Positions 49,061 through 59,847 are shown, counted from the stretch's first letter. The stretch: DNA of 64,000 nucleotides from Protea cynaroides (GCA_028583415.1 CM053275.1:9239208-9303207); one strand, 5' to 3'. The notes: generated by a model from the sequence alone, not told the origin. Program-made: numbers and translations.

Positions 49061-50368
49061 ATGGTAGGCAGAAACGATCGTAGGGGCCGAAAGCATCACC
49101 AGGCTAGGGTGCGCCACGAGGAAGAAGAACATGTAGAACCAGGCTATGTTAGAGAGCCAAGCCTGGTAGTTGAGGAAGAGCAGGTTCCAAGAGTACCGAC
49201 AAATTTGCCTGGCCTCCCTCACACGAACTCTGAGACTATTGTGACCAATCTGGTATATCAAATGGAAGCTCAGTAGAAGGCATTCCTGAGCGAGATGTTG
49301 AAGATGTTCAGGCCACCGGGTCATGTTCCCACTGAAGGTACGCCTGAGTCTGGAAGGAATAATACTACACTGCCGATGCATGGTAGTCCAGGGCTGATGG
49401 GCCAAGCACAGAATATACCACCATCGCACCAGTTTCCGTCGTCTTCTGCTTATCAGGGAGCCTATCCGTATCCACCCCCATGGTACGGGATGAACACACA
49501 AGGACAGCACGACCTAAGTCGGGCGGTGGACAGATTTTTAAAGTTTAAGCCTTCTTCATTCACGGGTAAGACCGAGAAACCATTGTGGCCAGCACAGTGG
49601 ATTGTAGAAATGGAGAAGAATTTTCACCTGATGACTTATACAGAGGAAGAGAAGGTTCAGTTTGCCACTCATATGCTGAAGGAAGATGCAAATGCTTGGT
49701 GGAATTCCACACGGGCATATCTGGAGACAAAGCATACACAGGTGGATTGGGAAGTGTTCAAGGTTGCCTTCTTCGATAAATATTTTCCGAAGAGTTTCAA
49801 AGATCAGATGGAGAAGGAGTTCCTTAATCTATAGCAGTCTCAGTCGACTGTGGATGCTTACCAGTAGAGGTATGAAGAATTATTCTTCTTCGCACCAGCA
49901 AGTATGCAAGAGGAAGAGACCAAGACATGTAGGTTCACCATGGGACTGCGTGGAAGCATCAGAGAGCACATATTGGGGCTGGACAAGAAAATTTATAATG
50001 AGGCTGTACAGGTTGCGAGAGTTATAGAATCTAGTCAGAGGGACAGCTTCTTCGCTCAGAACAGGGGAGTGAAGAGACCTGCTACTGAAAGTTCAGGTAG
50101 CGGTAACAATAGATCTTTCCACCCGTACAGGGCTCAGTACACTACAGGGCCTGCAAGGAACAATACGGCACCACCTGTGCCACAGTTCGCTGGACACAAC
50201 CCGAATATCAAATGTTATAACTGCCAGCAATCGGGTCATGTTGCAAGGAACTACACCCTACCTAGGAAACAACCTCCCCACCAAGGAAAAGTATTTGCTA
50301 TCACCACCGAAGAGGCAGCCGCATCACCTAATGTGGTCACTGGTACGACTCTATCCCTTACTATTTAG
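49061..50368 (+). pseudogene. Tekay gag, with premature stops
   Basis: One frame runs from MVGRNDRRGRKHHQARVRHE to LSLTI. The gag core is readable: DRFLKFKPSSFTGKTEKPLW, then EMEKNFHLMTYTEEEKVQFA, AWWNSTRAYLETKHTQVDWE and FKVAFFDKYFPKSFKDQMEK. The zinc knuckle CYNCQQSGHVARNY has Tyr where the last Cys of CX2CX4HX4C should be. In-frame TAG stops occur at 49274, 49832 and near 49871, each in a context expecting Gln (CAG). A start at 49061 is chosen because the frame opens there and precedes the gag core by a typical distance. Confidence 0.85.
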
Positions 50369-50399
50369 CTTACTAATTCATTGTGTGTATGAGCATGTA

Positions 50400-51010
50400 G
50401 GACTAAGGGACAATAAAATTTCAAGAATTATAAATGTAGCTGGTATACCTACCAGAGTACTCTTTGACTCTGGGGCCACGCACTCCTTTGTTTCTTTTTT
50501 CTTTGGAAAGCGAATGGAGTTATCGATCAAGCACTTGAACCCAAGCTTGATAGTTCGCTCTCCGCTAGAAGTCGAAGTGGCTTTTACTAAATATTATGGG
50601 CCGTATACAGTATGTATTGAGGGTCGAGACTTAGAAGCAAATCTGGTACTACTCGAGATGACAGAGTTTGATGTCATCTTGGGAATGGATTGGCTAGGCC
50701 ATCATTCAGCTATCCTATTATGTGGTGAAAGGAAGCTTGTGCTTATAGACAAAAAGGGAAAGGAGTATAGCTTCACTGGGACCAAGTTACCTAGGAAGCG
50801 GAAGCTGATCCTCTCCGCCCTAAAAGCCAAGAGATGCTTAGAGAAGGGGGGAGTGGGGTACCTAGTATCTGTAGTCGACATCACTGCTGAGGTGACAAAG
50901 TTGGAAGATCTAGATGTGGTGCAAGAGTTTCCAGATGTATTTCCAGAGGATCTCTTAGGTCTACCATCAGACAGGGCTACATAATTTGTGATAGACCTTA
51001 TGCCAGGCTC
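50400..51010 (+). pseudogene. Tekay protease region
   Basis: In a frame different from gag: AGIPTRVLFDSGATHSFVSF carries the aspartic protease motif DSGA, followed by FDVILGMDWLGHHSAILLC, typical of the retropepsin-RT spacer. It runs to DVFPEDLLGLPSDRAT, then stops near 50982. A frame change to the RT frame falls near 51021. The gag-pro frame change lies between 50368 and 50450. Confidence 0.85.
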
Positions 51011-51021
51011 GGCCAGTATCT

Positions 51022-52092
51022 AAAGCGCCATACAGGATGGCTCTTACCGAGTTAAAGGAGTTGAAGACCCAGTTATAAGAATTGCTAGATAAGGGTTTCA
51101 TACGACCTAGCATATCACCTTGGGGAGCACCTGTATTATTTGTCAAGAAGAAGGATAGAAGTGTAAGGCTATGCATTGACTACCGTGAACTAAACAAGTT
51201 GACTATCAAGAATCGGTATCCTTTTCCTAGAATCGACGATCTGTTCGATCAATTACAGGGTGCAAAGGTTTTCTCGAAGATTGATCTCCGATCAGGGTAT
51301 CACCAATTGAAGATCAAGGCCGGAGATATTCCAAAGACTGCTTTCAGGAAAAGGTATGGGCATTATGAGTTTCTAGTTATGTCGTTCGGTTTGACCAATG
51401 CTCCAGCGTCGTTCATGGAACTGATGAACCGAGTGTTTCATGATATGTTGGACACTTCGGTCATCGTATTCATTCATGACATATTGGTCTACTCAAAGGA
51501 CAGAGAGGCTCATGCAACACACCTAAGAGCAGCCCTACAACGGCTGAGAACGGAGAAGTTGTATGCTAAGTTCAAGAAGTGTGAGTTTTGGCTGAAGGAA
51601 GTGGCTTTCTTGGGCCATGTAGTATCTGAAGATGGAATCAAGGTTGATCCAAGTAAGATAGCTGCTATAGTAGGATGGGAAGCACTAAAATCTATTGCAG
51701 AGATTCATAGTTTCCTTGGGTTGGCTGGTTATTATAGAAGATTCGTGAAAGATTACTTCAGGATCGCTGTTCCACTCACCAGATTGACCAAGAAGGGAGA
51801 GAAATTCATATGGACAGATGAGTGCGAGAAGTGTTTTCAGACTTTGAAGTCAAGACTAGTCTCTGCACCTATTTTGATAATCCCAGAACCAAGCGTACCA
51901 TTTACCTTATATATAGATGCTTCAGGGTTGGGTATTGGGTGTGTATTGATGCAAGGAGAACAGGTGATTGCTTATGCATCAAGACAGTTAAAAGAACATG
52001 AGAAGAACTATCCTACACATGATTTGGAGTTAGAAGCAGTTATACATGCAATCAAAACTTGGAGACACTACTTGTACGGTGAAAAGTTTTAG
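51022..52092 (+). pseudogene. Tekay reverse transcriptase and RNase H start
   Basis: Reverse transcriptase: VRLCIDYRELNKLTIKNRYP, DLRSGYHQLKIKAGDIPKTA, FRKRYGHYEFLVMSFGLTNA. The catalytic (Y/F)xDD box reads FIHDILVYSKD, an Asp-to-His change. RNase H follows: FTLYIDASGLGIGCVLMQ, with IAYASRQLKEHEKNYPTHDL and ELEAV. A TAA at about 51078 stands where Gln is expected, and a TAG ends the frame at 52090. Confidence 0.9.
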
Positions 52093-53437
52093 ATTAAGTC
52101 AGATCACAAGAGCTTAACTTATCTTTTCACTCAGAAGGATATGAATATGAGACAGAGGAGATGGCTGGAATTACTAAAAGATTATGACTGTGACATCCAG
52201 TATCATCCGAGTAAAGCAAATGTGGTGGCTGACGCCTTAAGCAGAAAATGGGCATTGAAACCTGAGGCAGGACCAAGTACAAATGCTGCATTATGTGCCG
52301 CAACCTCAAGTTCAATTGAAGGCGACGAAGATTATATAATAGAGACTGCAGAAGATCCAGTCGAGCAAGGCTTAATTCATAAGTTCACCATGATGTTCGC
52401 CGCTTTGAAGATCTCACCGAATCTAATGGATGAGGTCAAGGTAGCAATCCTACAGGATCCACATCTCAAGACAGTGCAAGAAGACTTAGAGAAGGGTACG
52501 AGCAATCCTGACTTTACCTTGGATTCAGACAAGGTACTCAGGTATCATGGACGGTTATGTATACCTGAGAGTGAAGACTGCAATATCAGAGATCGAGTTA
52601 TGACTGAAGCTCATTACACTCCATATTCGGTACATCCAGGAAGTATCAAAATATACCATGATTTGAGAAGACTGTATTGGTGGAGAGGTATGAAAGCCGA
52701 TATAGCTCGTTTCGTATTTCAGTGTCTGAATTGTCAACAAGTTAAAGCAGAAAGGCAGAGACCCGCAGGTTTACAACAGCCATTGCCGAAACCTACATGG
52801 AAGTGGGATTGCATTACTATGGATTTCGTCACTGGCCTACCTTTGATACCAAGGTCAGTGGATGCAGTTTGGGTAATAATCGATCGACTCACCAAGACAG
52901 CTTGATTTATTATGGTCAGACCCTAGTATACCATGGAGAAGCTGGCCAAAGTATATGTAGATAATATAGTCAGACTCCATGGCATCCCATAAAGTATAGT
53001 ATCTGACAGAGACCCTCGTTTTACATCAAAGTTTTGGGAAGGATTACAGAAAGCTATGGGAACAAAGTTAAAGTTTAGTACAGTTTTTCACCCTCAGACG
53101 GACGGGCAGTCAGAACAAACTATTCAAATTTTAGAAGATATGCTCTGAGCTTGTTCATTAGATTTCAAGGGAGCTTGGGATGAGAAGCTATCGCTTATCG
53201 AGTTTGCTTATAACAACAGCTATCAGGCTACAATTCAGATGGCTCCATATGAAGCACTCTATGGGAAGAAGTGTCGAACACCTTTGTTATGGAACGAGGT
53301 GGGAGAAAGAAGAATTTTGGGACCAAAGTTTGTTGAAGAAACTTGTCGAGTGATTGATCAAATCAAGGAGAGAGTAAAGACAGCTCAAGTTCGATAGAAG
53401 CACTATGCGGATAATCGACGTCGAGATCTGGAGTTTA
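52093..53437 (+). pseudogene. Tekay RNase H end and integrase core
   Basis: The same frame continues: SDHKSLTYLF, YDCDIQYHPSKANVVADALS; integrase zinc finger HYTPYSVHPGSIKIYHDL and CLNCQQVKAERQRPAGLQQP; then ITMDFVTGLP (first Asp), SDRDPRF (second Asp) and DGQSEQTIQILEDML (Glu). Stops at 52903 (TGA), about 52925 (TAG), 52990 (TAA), 53146 (TGA) and 53395 (TAG) mostly replace Gln or Arg codons. Confidence 0.88.
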
Positions 53438-53439
53438 CA

Positions 53440-53880
53440 GTGGGTGACAAAGTATTCTTGAAGATATCACCGATGCGAGGTCTGAAAAGGTTTGGTAAGA
53501 AGGGGAAGTTATGCCCCAGGTATGTGGGATCATACAAGATATTGACTAGACGTGGTAATGTAGCATATCAATTGGCTCTACCACCATCTATGTCAAGCAT
53601 TCATGATGTGTTCCATGTATCATTATTGAAGAAATATGTCAGGAATCCATCGCATATCTTGATAGCAGACCCCCCAGACTTGACTGAAGACTTAACATTT
53701 GAAGTGATGCCTGTGATGGTCTCAAGCCGAAAGGTACAACAACTTCAAATCCAGGATATCCATTATGTGAAAGTGCATTGGAAAAGCCAAGATGTCGAAG
53801 AGATTACTTGGGAGGAGGAGAGCACGATGAGGAAGGAGTACCCTAACTTTTTCGACGATCAAGGTACGTTCAAATTTTGA
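53440..53880 (+). pseudogene. Tekay integrase C-terminus with chromodomain-like end
   Basis: GDKVFLKISPMRGLKRFGKK, the GPY/F-type region YVGSYKILTRRGNVAYQLAL, then HDVFHVSLLKKYV. The last about 50 residues (VSSRKVQQLQIQDIHYVKVH, then WEEESTMRKEYPNFF) match the chromodomain-like tail of the Tekay lineage, which is thought to steer integration to chromatin. It ends TGA just before the polypurine tracts. Confidence 0.85.
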
Positions 53881-53887
53881 GGCCAAA

Positions 53888-53964
53888 ATTTCTTTTAAGG
53901 GTGGGGGAGTTGTGAAACCTACATGCAAATTTCGGGATGAAATTTCTTTTAAGGGTGGGGGAGT
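53888..53964 (+). promoter_or_regulatory. Duplicated polypurine tract
   Basis: 'ttttaagggtgggggagt' occurs twice, ending at 53910 and 53964, exactly 54 bp apart. TGTGAAACC follows the first, TGTAAGACC follows the second; both could start an LTR. Confidence 0.85.
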
Positions 53965-54948
53965 TGTAAGACCCGTACTCCATAAACCCAGTCTAAACCT
54001 TGATTTCATGTCGTAGCAGGTCTTTCGATCATCACTAGGCCAGACGGGACGAGCGGATGACAAACAGGTACGAAATGATCAAAGACGGTCAAATAAGTGT
54101 CATTTTATGTTGACCGGTTGATGGTACCGATCTTGGTACCGGTCGATCGGTCAGCTCTGCACAGCTGACTACGGAGATCCAGAATTGGATCTCTGTGGGT
54201 CCCACTTTCCTAAACCCTAATACCTGGACCTTCCTAATCCTAATAGGGTTACTAAACCCTAATCCTAGCCTATATAAACACCTCTAAACCCCCTCAAATC
54301 CTTTCCATTGTCTCTCACGAACCCTAGAGAGGAGAAGGAGGTTAGAGAAGGAGAAGAAGCTAGTAAGAAGAAGGAAGTGCTGCCATTATCGTTCGACGAC
54401 GCCCACCTTATGCCAGTCGACGGTAAGTGTTTTAATCATTCTTCTTACCCTATGGCTCTAGGATAGTGTATGGGTGGATCAATACCATGCAAGGCGGGTA
54501 TTGATCTAAAATCCTAATTAGACATTAAACCCTAAATTGCCGTCAAACCCTGGATTCGAGTTCTAGGATGGTTATCATCTAAACTAGACTTGAATGAGTT
54601 GGAGATAATTCTAACTTAAAGCTCAGACTTAGAATGGATAGGAGAAACCCTGGAAACCATGGAGAATGATCGACGGCAGTCGAAGAACCCAAAGTATGGT
54701 CTTCCGGAGACATACCGGTCGACTATACCGGTTGCACCCTGTGTGACCGGTATGTTGCCACCGGTACCATCCGAGGGGATGGTCTGTGGGGACCGGATGA
54801 CCATAGCGGTCGCCAGTTTTCCCCACAAAGCTGCGACAAGTATATGCAATCGGTCAGCTCTGTGAGAGTATTTTTGTAACCTCGTTGGTTTTCCAACCAA
54901 CGTGAAACCCTAAGAAGCTATTCTAATGAAACCCTAATAATATTGTAG

Positions 54949-55008
54949 GACTTTGTGATATTCCATTTGGATCTTGCGACGTGGAGCAAGCTACCAAACG
55001 AGCGTCAA
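54949..55008 (+). CDS. LTR mini-gene middle exon, 3' LTR
   Basis: 60 bp, acceptor 'attgtag', donor GTAAGG. Reads LCDIPFGSCDVEQATKRAS, joining exon 1 (PLPFDDAHLMPVDG) and the last exon in frame. Confidence 0.6.
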
Positions 55009-55931
55009 GTAAGGGAATCTGACCTAAACCCTAATAATTAATGGACAGTAAATCGTTGTTAATAACCCTGAATATATATGATGTGATGTTTGTGTATATT
55101 CACATGTCATCCTTTACTTTCAGTTATTATTATTGTCCATGCATAATAGGATGTGATTGTTAGGCATGTGATTATTTTCATTGGTGTGTGGAGTGGGGCA
55201 TGGGGTCTGGGATCATTCCTCACACTGGCACTTTTGTAGTATTCTATTTTAACATGCTTGGTACGGGTGGGGTATCAGGGAAAGGTCGTGGTACGGTGGT
55301 TTCCGATGTTGATGTAGGCCTGGCCATGGTGATGTGGCACTGTAGTCTCCGATGCCGACGCTGGCTTGTCCACGATGCTTTAGCTTTATCTCTATGCCAT
55401 AGGGAGTTATGTTGGGATAGGGTCTACCTGCGTATTGTCCTATCCTAGTCTGTTAGTTGCGGATAGGGTATCAAGGGGAGGTGAGGTATTGTGGTCTCTA
55501 GCCCGGCCTGCATGCTCTAGCTCTATCTCTATCTCTATTCCATAGACGGCTGTGCTGGGATAGAGCCTACATTGATGACATATAGGATTGGTTAGTTGCG
55601 AGCCCAGTTTGTGAGCCCTGGCCAGTAGGGGCTTAGGTACTAGTATGGGTAGGGTATCAGGGGAGGTACGGGGATACCTTAGCTCTATCTTTATTCCATG
55701 ATGGGTGCATGTGGGCCGGTGGTGGTGTGATTTACTATGCGGTGTCACACACTCATGTATAGAGGTGCGGGGGCCACCAAACCTTTCTATAGCACATTGC
55801 AAACTTAAACCAGACCACAGCATAAAATGTTTGTTACTCATGCATAATATTGTGAAACTGTCTGATTGTCTTATTGAGCTAAGTTGTGAGCTCACCCTTT
55901 GTGTACAAATTGTTTTTAGATGTTGATGCAG

Positions 55932-56053
55932 GTTACACGGTGGACGACTATATGAACGCTCCGGCGTATGGTGGTGCTGCTGCTTTGGGTGTGCAGGCAG
56001 GAGAGGACGAGCATGACGTTTCATGCGAGTGCCCTTTCTGCGTGTACCTTTGA
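55932..56053 (+). CDS. LTR mini-gene last exon, 3' LTR
   Basis: 122 bp from 'gatgcag' to TGA. Reads YTVDDYMNAPAYGG and ends EDEHDVSCECPFCVYL. Acidic, with a CxCxxC end that might bind metal (inference). Confidence 0.62.
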
Positions 56054-56866
56054 TTTAACTTTTATTTATTTTCAGTTATTTTCAGTTGGTTTAAGTGGAT
56101 GTAAGGATATTATATTTTATGTTTGAATTTGAATAGTTGGATATTTTATTTAAATTTATCAATAGATTCTCAGTTCATTTATTTAAAAACTTCCGCTGTA
56201 CTATTTACATTCTGATTGTGGTTTTGTGCAATGGTTTGTATGAGTGGACACGGTCTATTCGAGATCCTGGTGTGAACCGTTGGTTCAAAGACGGTTCTCA
56301 CACCATTCTGGTTGGTTCAAAATTGGGGTGTGACATAAACCCTATTGGCAAGGGTTGCCTATCACGGGATATTGAATTTCCTATTTCTTTTAATTTCCTA
56401 TTTCTTTTGTTGCCCCTTTGATTTGTGTTTTTTTTCTCTCTTCTCTATCAAATCGGTCTGGACTAAAGGATTTAGGTGGTTTTGTTTCTTCACAAGGTTG
56501 GGTTTTCGATAAGATCTGGAGTGTTTTTTTTCTTGTTTCATTGTTTTAGTTAGGCCTCTTCACCAAAAAAAAAAAATAGTTAGGTTCGTATTTTTCTCTG
56601 TGACTTAGCTCGGGTAGGCCTGAGAGTCCCCCTCTTGTATTTTTTGGTTTTGATTCTCGAAGTTCTTCTTCCCCTTCTCTGCATTTCCCTTGCAGATTTC
56701 AATTTGAGTGAAATGGAGTATATGTTTGTCTTCTCGGGCTTTGATTCTTCACAGAGACAAATCAATTAGAATAGGGTGTTGGGGTAGAAGTCACAGATTT
56801 AGCTTGTTTTGGTCAATTTGTTTGGTTCGAGGCAATTCGCAAGAAGGTCAGGTCTAAGAGTCCAAT

Positions 56867-57493
56867 ATGGGATTACTCTCTAAGGTTACTGAAACACAGA
56901 CTTGCAATAAGAAATTCATCTTTCCTGATGGAAGATTAAAGGTACTTATTTTCTACATGGATTCAATGTACCTATGGCTTATGCTGCTAATTAGCACCCT
57001 ATATGATGGTTTCTTCCTCTTATTAAAAAATAAAAATAAAAAATCTAATGGGTTCTTCCTTTTAAATTAAATTTCATAAATGCTCAAACCTTCATGGCTT
57101 TGGATTGCATATGTTGAATCTTGGATTTGTATTTGTTAGGATCATTGATTGGTGGCATGGTATGATGCTCACTTAGTAGCTATACATATTTACCATTAGA
57201 GATTGTTGAAGGTCGCCTTTATTATGTCCTCTTAAACCTCCTTGGCTTGTATCTGTATCTATTTTGCAAGCTACTGAAATTGTTTTGCTTTATTCACAGC
57301 TTCCAGGAAAGTAGGTCCACTTCCTCGGCTCCTATTGAAGTTGTTTGGAAAGCGAAGAGGGAGACCAAAAGAAGCATCACAATCACACTCACCGTCATCA
57401 TCCATACTAACTCCTAAGTTCATACTCAAAGTGCTACTAGTGGCAGGGATTGCTGTTGGTGGCATTATTTTGCTGATTCATTGCCAAAGCTGA
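56867..57493 (+). CDS. Possible small membrane protein gene, two exons
   Basis: Not recognised. Candidate exon 1 (56867-56941) reads MGLLSKVTETQTCNKKFIFP and ends at GTACTT. Candidate last exon (57300-57493) follows a 'tattcacag' acceptor and reads RKVGPLPRLLLKLFGKRRGR, then a Ser-rich stretch, a single hydrophobic segment ILKVLLVAGIAVGGIILLIH and a stop, which looks like a tail-anchored membrane protein. The phases of the two exons do not join (0 versus 1), so exon 1 may be wrong, an exon may be missing, or the gene may be broken. Base composition of the last exon looks coding and unlike its repeats-rich neighbours. Confidence 0.4.
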
Positions 57494-58289
57494 CCCAAGG
57501 AATCCCACTTGTACAATTTGTGCTTGAAATCCATTCTTAGTGCTTTTCTGAGGATTTATTCTCTCATACTGGGTGTTGTATGATTTCCTTGTATTTCAAT
57601 TTTTCCCCTGTTTAATTTACTGTTGATGGAATAGCTGAAACTCATGCATGGAGGTTGTGATCAATAGAGTTACACATATTACAGAACCGTGTCACATTGT
57701 AACCTTATTATACAATGCAAAGAAATTTTCTTTTTTACTTGGTCATCTTTCTACCCTTTGTTCATGCCTTAATGGGTTGGTGGTGTGGGTTAAAGAGTGC
57801 TTGTGGAAATTGGTATAGTATATTATGCAACAAAGGTTCATAAGAAATGCACAGGCCAGGGAACCTTCTTTAGTTGTTATACATGACAAAAAAAAAAAAA
57901 AAGGTGGCAGGGTGTGGGAAAGAAGGCATAGATGGGACTTCCAGTAAACTTTCATTTTTTTTGTTTTTCTTTTGAGAAAATCGATAATGGATTAGAATAA
58001 ATGGTGATAGAGTGTATCCGAACACAAAATGCAAGAAGAAAAACGATGGAAGATGGAAATATGCATATAAAAAGAATTTAATCCTACATTAGCCATGGAG
58101 GACAATCTTCAAAGGTACATGATTTCTTACTTCTACGTGCTTGCCTAACTAGATCATGTGCTAGTTCAACAGCTAATGCAGAGATATTAAGCTTAAGATA
58201 TCATAAGAGATGTCCCATGACCACTCATAAGAAGCTAGCTAGTCTTTATCCAAGCTAATAAATCAACATCAGGTAAGGTGCGTAATACT
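57494..58289. other. Intergenic DNA
   Basis: Possible 3' UTR of the preceding candidate gene; poly-A run near 57887-57902. No gene seen. Confidence 0.45.
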
Positions 58290-58763
58290 GATCAGTATGG
58301 GTACCACCTAGAAAATTTAAAATAAAAAAAACTATTTTTACAGATGGTAAAATTTTTGCCATCAGTAAATATACCCATTTTTACCCACGGAAATTAAGTT
58401 CCATTGATTAAGATTCAGTTTTCTCGATGGAAATTGTATTTTCGTCTGCCAAAATGTAATATTTTACTTGACGAAAAATACTTGGTTGTTGGTTAAGATA
58501 CACATTTTTACCAACGGTAACATAATTTCCGTCGGTAAATATAACATTTTTACCAATGGAACTTTCATTTCCATCGTCAAAAATCTAATATTTTAGCCAC
58601 GGGAATATGTTTTCCGTCGGAAAAAATGTGAATTCATACCCACGGCAGCTACGTCGACAGAAAATACGACGGAAACTAGTCCATCAGTAAATATCAATGG
58701 CGACGGAAACCTATTTTTGGAGACGAAAAAGTTCCATCGTAAAAAATGAGGATTGTTGTAGTG
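58290..58763 (-). mobile_element. CACTA-type terminus, right
   Basis: Ends TGAGGATTGTTGTAGTG, the inverted match of the left terminus CACTACRACAATCCTCA. About nine subterminal repeats of 'tttccgtcggtaaaaat' precede it. The 3-bp flanks differ (TAA at the left end, TAC here). Confidence 0.7.
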
Positions 58764-59267
58764 TACCCTTTGAAAGATCACTCAAAGATATTGCAATGGG
58801 CCCGCCAAACCACCCACATCCAATTCCAACATACACAGATCAAAATTAGAAAAACAAAACAATTTTTTTTTCTTGGAGGCACTTTTCCTTGGTCTAATAC
58901 CAGGAAAAAAAAATCCGGTTTGACATTTTGCATTCTCTAAGTCTTTCTAATAGTGTTTAGTAAGAAGTTAAGTTCATTCAGATGCAATCATGTCCAGATA
59001 CTCCTAAACGGATATGAATAGGATGTGAATCGAATCCAAATTTTTGCTATCTATTTATATCCATGGCTGGATGGCTTGGACCTTCCTCTCCCACCGAATA
59101 CAATTCACTCACATCTCATCATTTTTTTCCTCATTCTCTATGATTTGTCAAAACTTCAAGAATCCTCAAGATAATTATATATTTAATTTTTATTAATTAA
59201 ATATCTATATGAATTGGATTGATTATGTTCTGGAATATGGATTATCGGAATTCATATCCATATACCG
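58764..59267. other. Intergenic DNA, nothing identified
   Basis: AT-rich, no supported gene. Confidence 0.5.
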
Positions 59268-59763
59268 CTAAGATATCATGGTGTATGTAGCACAAGAGGT
59301 GCAGTTGCAAGACTTGGGAACTAAAGAACATGTGCCAAAGGGCTTATTTGGGAGGTAGCAATCAAGGGCATAGCAATAGGGCATGTTGGCGCAGGTCTTG
59401 GAATCTCCATTTTGTGCGCAGCACTTGCATGTCTAGCATGTTTGAAACTGTGCCAACCGTCGTCCCTGTCCCCCTTCATTGCTGCCGCCATACGAGTAGA
59501 TCCGATACTTCGTTGGCTCCATACTGGTATTAATAATCCTCCTCCTCCTCTTCCTCCGGCCGGTATTGCCTCCTTGCGAGAAGAACCTGCATATGGGTGC
59601 ACTAGAATTTCAAATCCATTAATTTTTCTATTAACATATCTGCATGGTGGAGACTAGAGGGGGAGATTGACATACCTGAAGTAGTACAGACATGGCCGGC
59701 GACCAAGGGAACAAGTAGAGCTACTAATTTTCTTATGTTTTGATTGTTCATCAATCCGTCCAT
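59268..59763 (-). pseudogene. Secreted cysteine-rich peptide gene, second broken copy
   Basis: Exon 1 (59676-59763) encodes MDGLMNNQNIRKLVALLVPL then VAGHVCTTS, a signal peptide, with a GTATGT donor. Exon 2 (59268-59586) follows a 'atatgcag' acceptor. The cysteine-rich frame reads TCKCCAQNGDSKTCANMPYC, YALDCYLPNKPFGTCSLVPK and SCNCTSCATYTMIS. A TAG stands just before TCKCC where the intact copy has Tyr, and the start of exon 2 is in a different frame from the cysteine block. The pattern of twelve or so cysteines matches 63802-64000. Confidence 0.7.
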
Positions 59764-59842
59764 CTTACACAGTCATATACAGATTGATGGGCTTTTGCTT
59801 TCTGGTTTAGTTTCAGTTGATCGTGTTTGTGGATAAATATAG

Positions 59843-59847
<5 letters not shown>

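Larger units (their letters stand above)
44343..56335 (+). mobile_element. Tekay/Del-type chromovirus, inactivated
   Basis: A 12-kb Ty3/Gypsy element with a perfect target duplication TAAAC (44338-44342 and 56336-56340). Order: 37-bp inverted LTR end (44343-44379), 5' LTR, Met-type primer-binding site, an antisense ORF, gag, protease, reverse transcriptase, RNase H, integrase with a C-terminal chromodomain-like region, duplicated polypurine tracts, 3' LTR. The domain order and the LWWRGMK/QHQxxxGL-type integrase region fit the Tekay (Del) lineage. Gag and pol are interrupted by many stops and frameshifts, and the RT active site is changed, so it cannot be autonomous. Confidence 0.92.
53965..56335 (+). 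repeat. 3' LTR of Tekay element
   Basis: 2371 bp, TGTAAGACCC to GTGTGACA (2425 bp if the 54-bp extension from 53911 is counted). TATA box at 54271-54277. The exon 1 donor follows 54422. Confidence 0.9.

Noticed and set aside
49016..49510. 164-codon minus-strand ORF opposite gag
   Set aside because: Shadow of the gag frame; the sense strand has the gag domain.
55440..56024. 194-codon minus-strand ORF in the 3' LTR
   Set aside because: Antisense to the LTR leader and last exon; the sense frame, not this one, keeps length and stop position across diverged copies.
57271..57465. 64-codon minus-strand ORF
   Set aside because: Lies opposite the exon-like sense frame that has an acceptor and a membrane segment.
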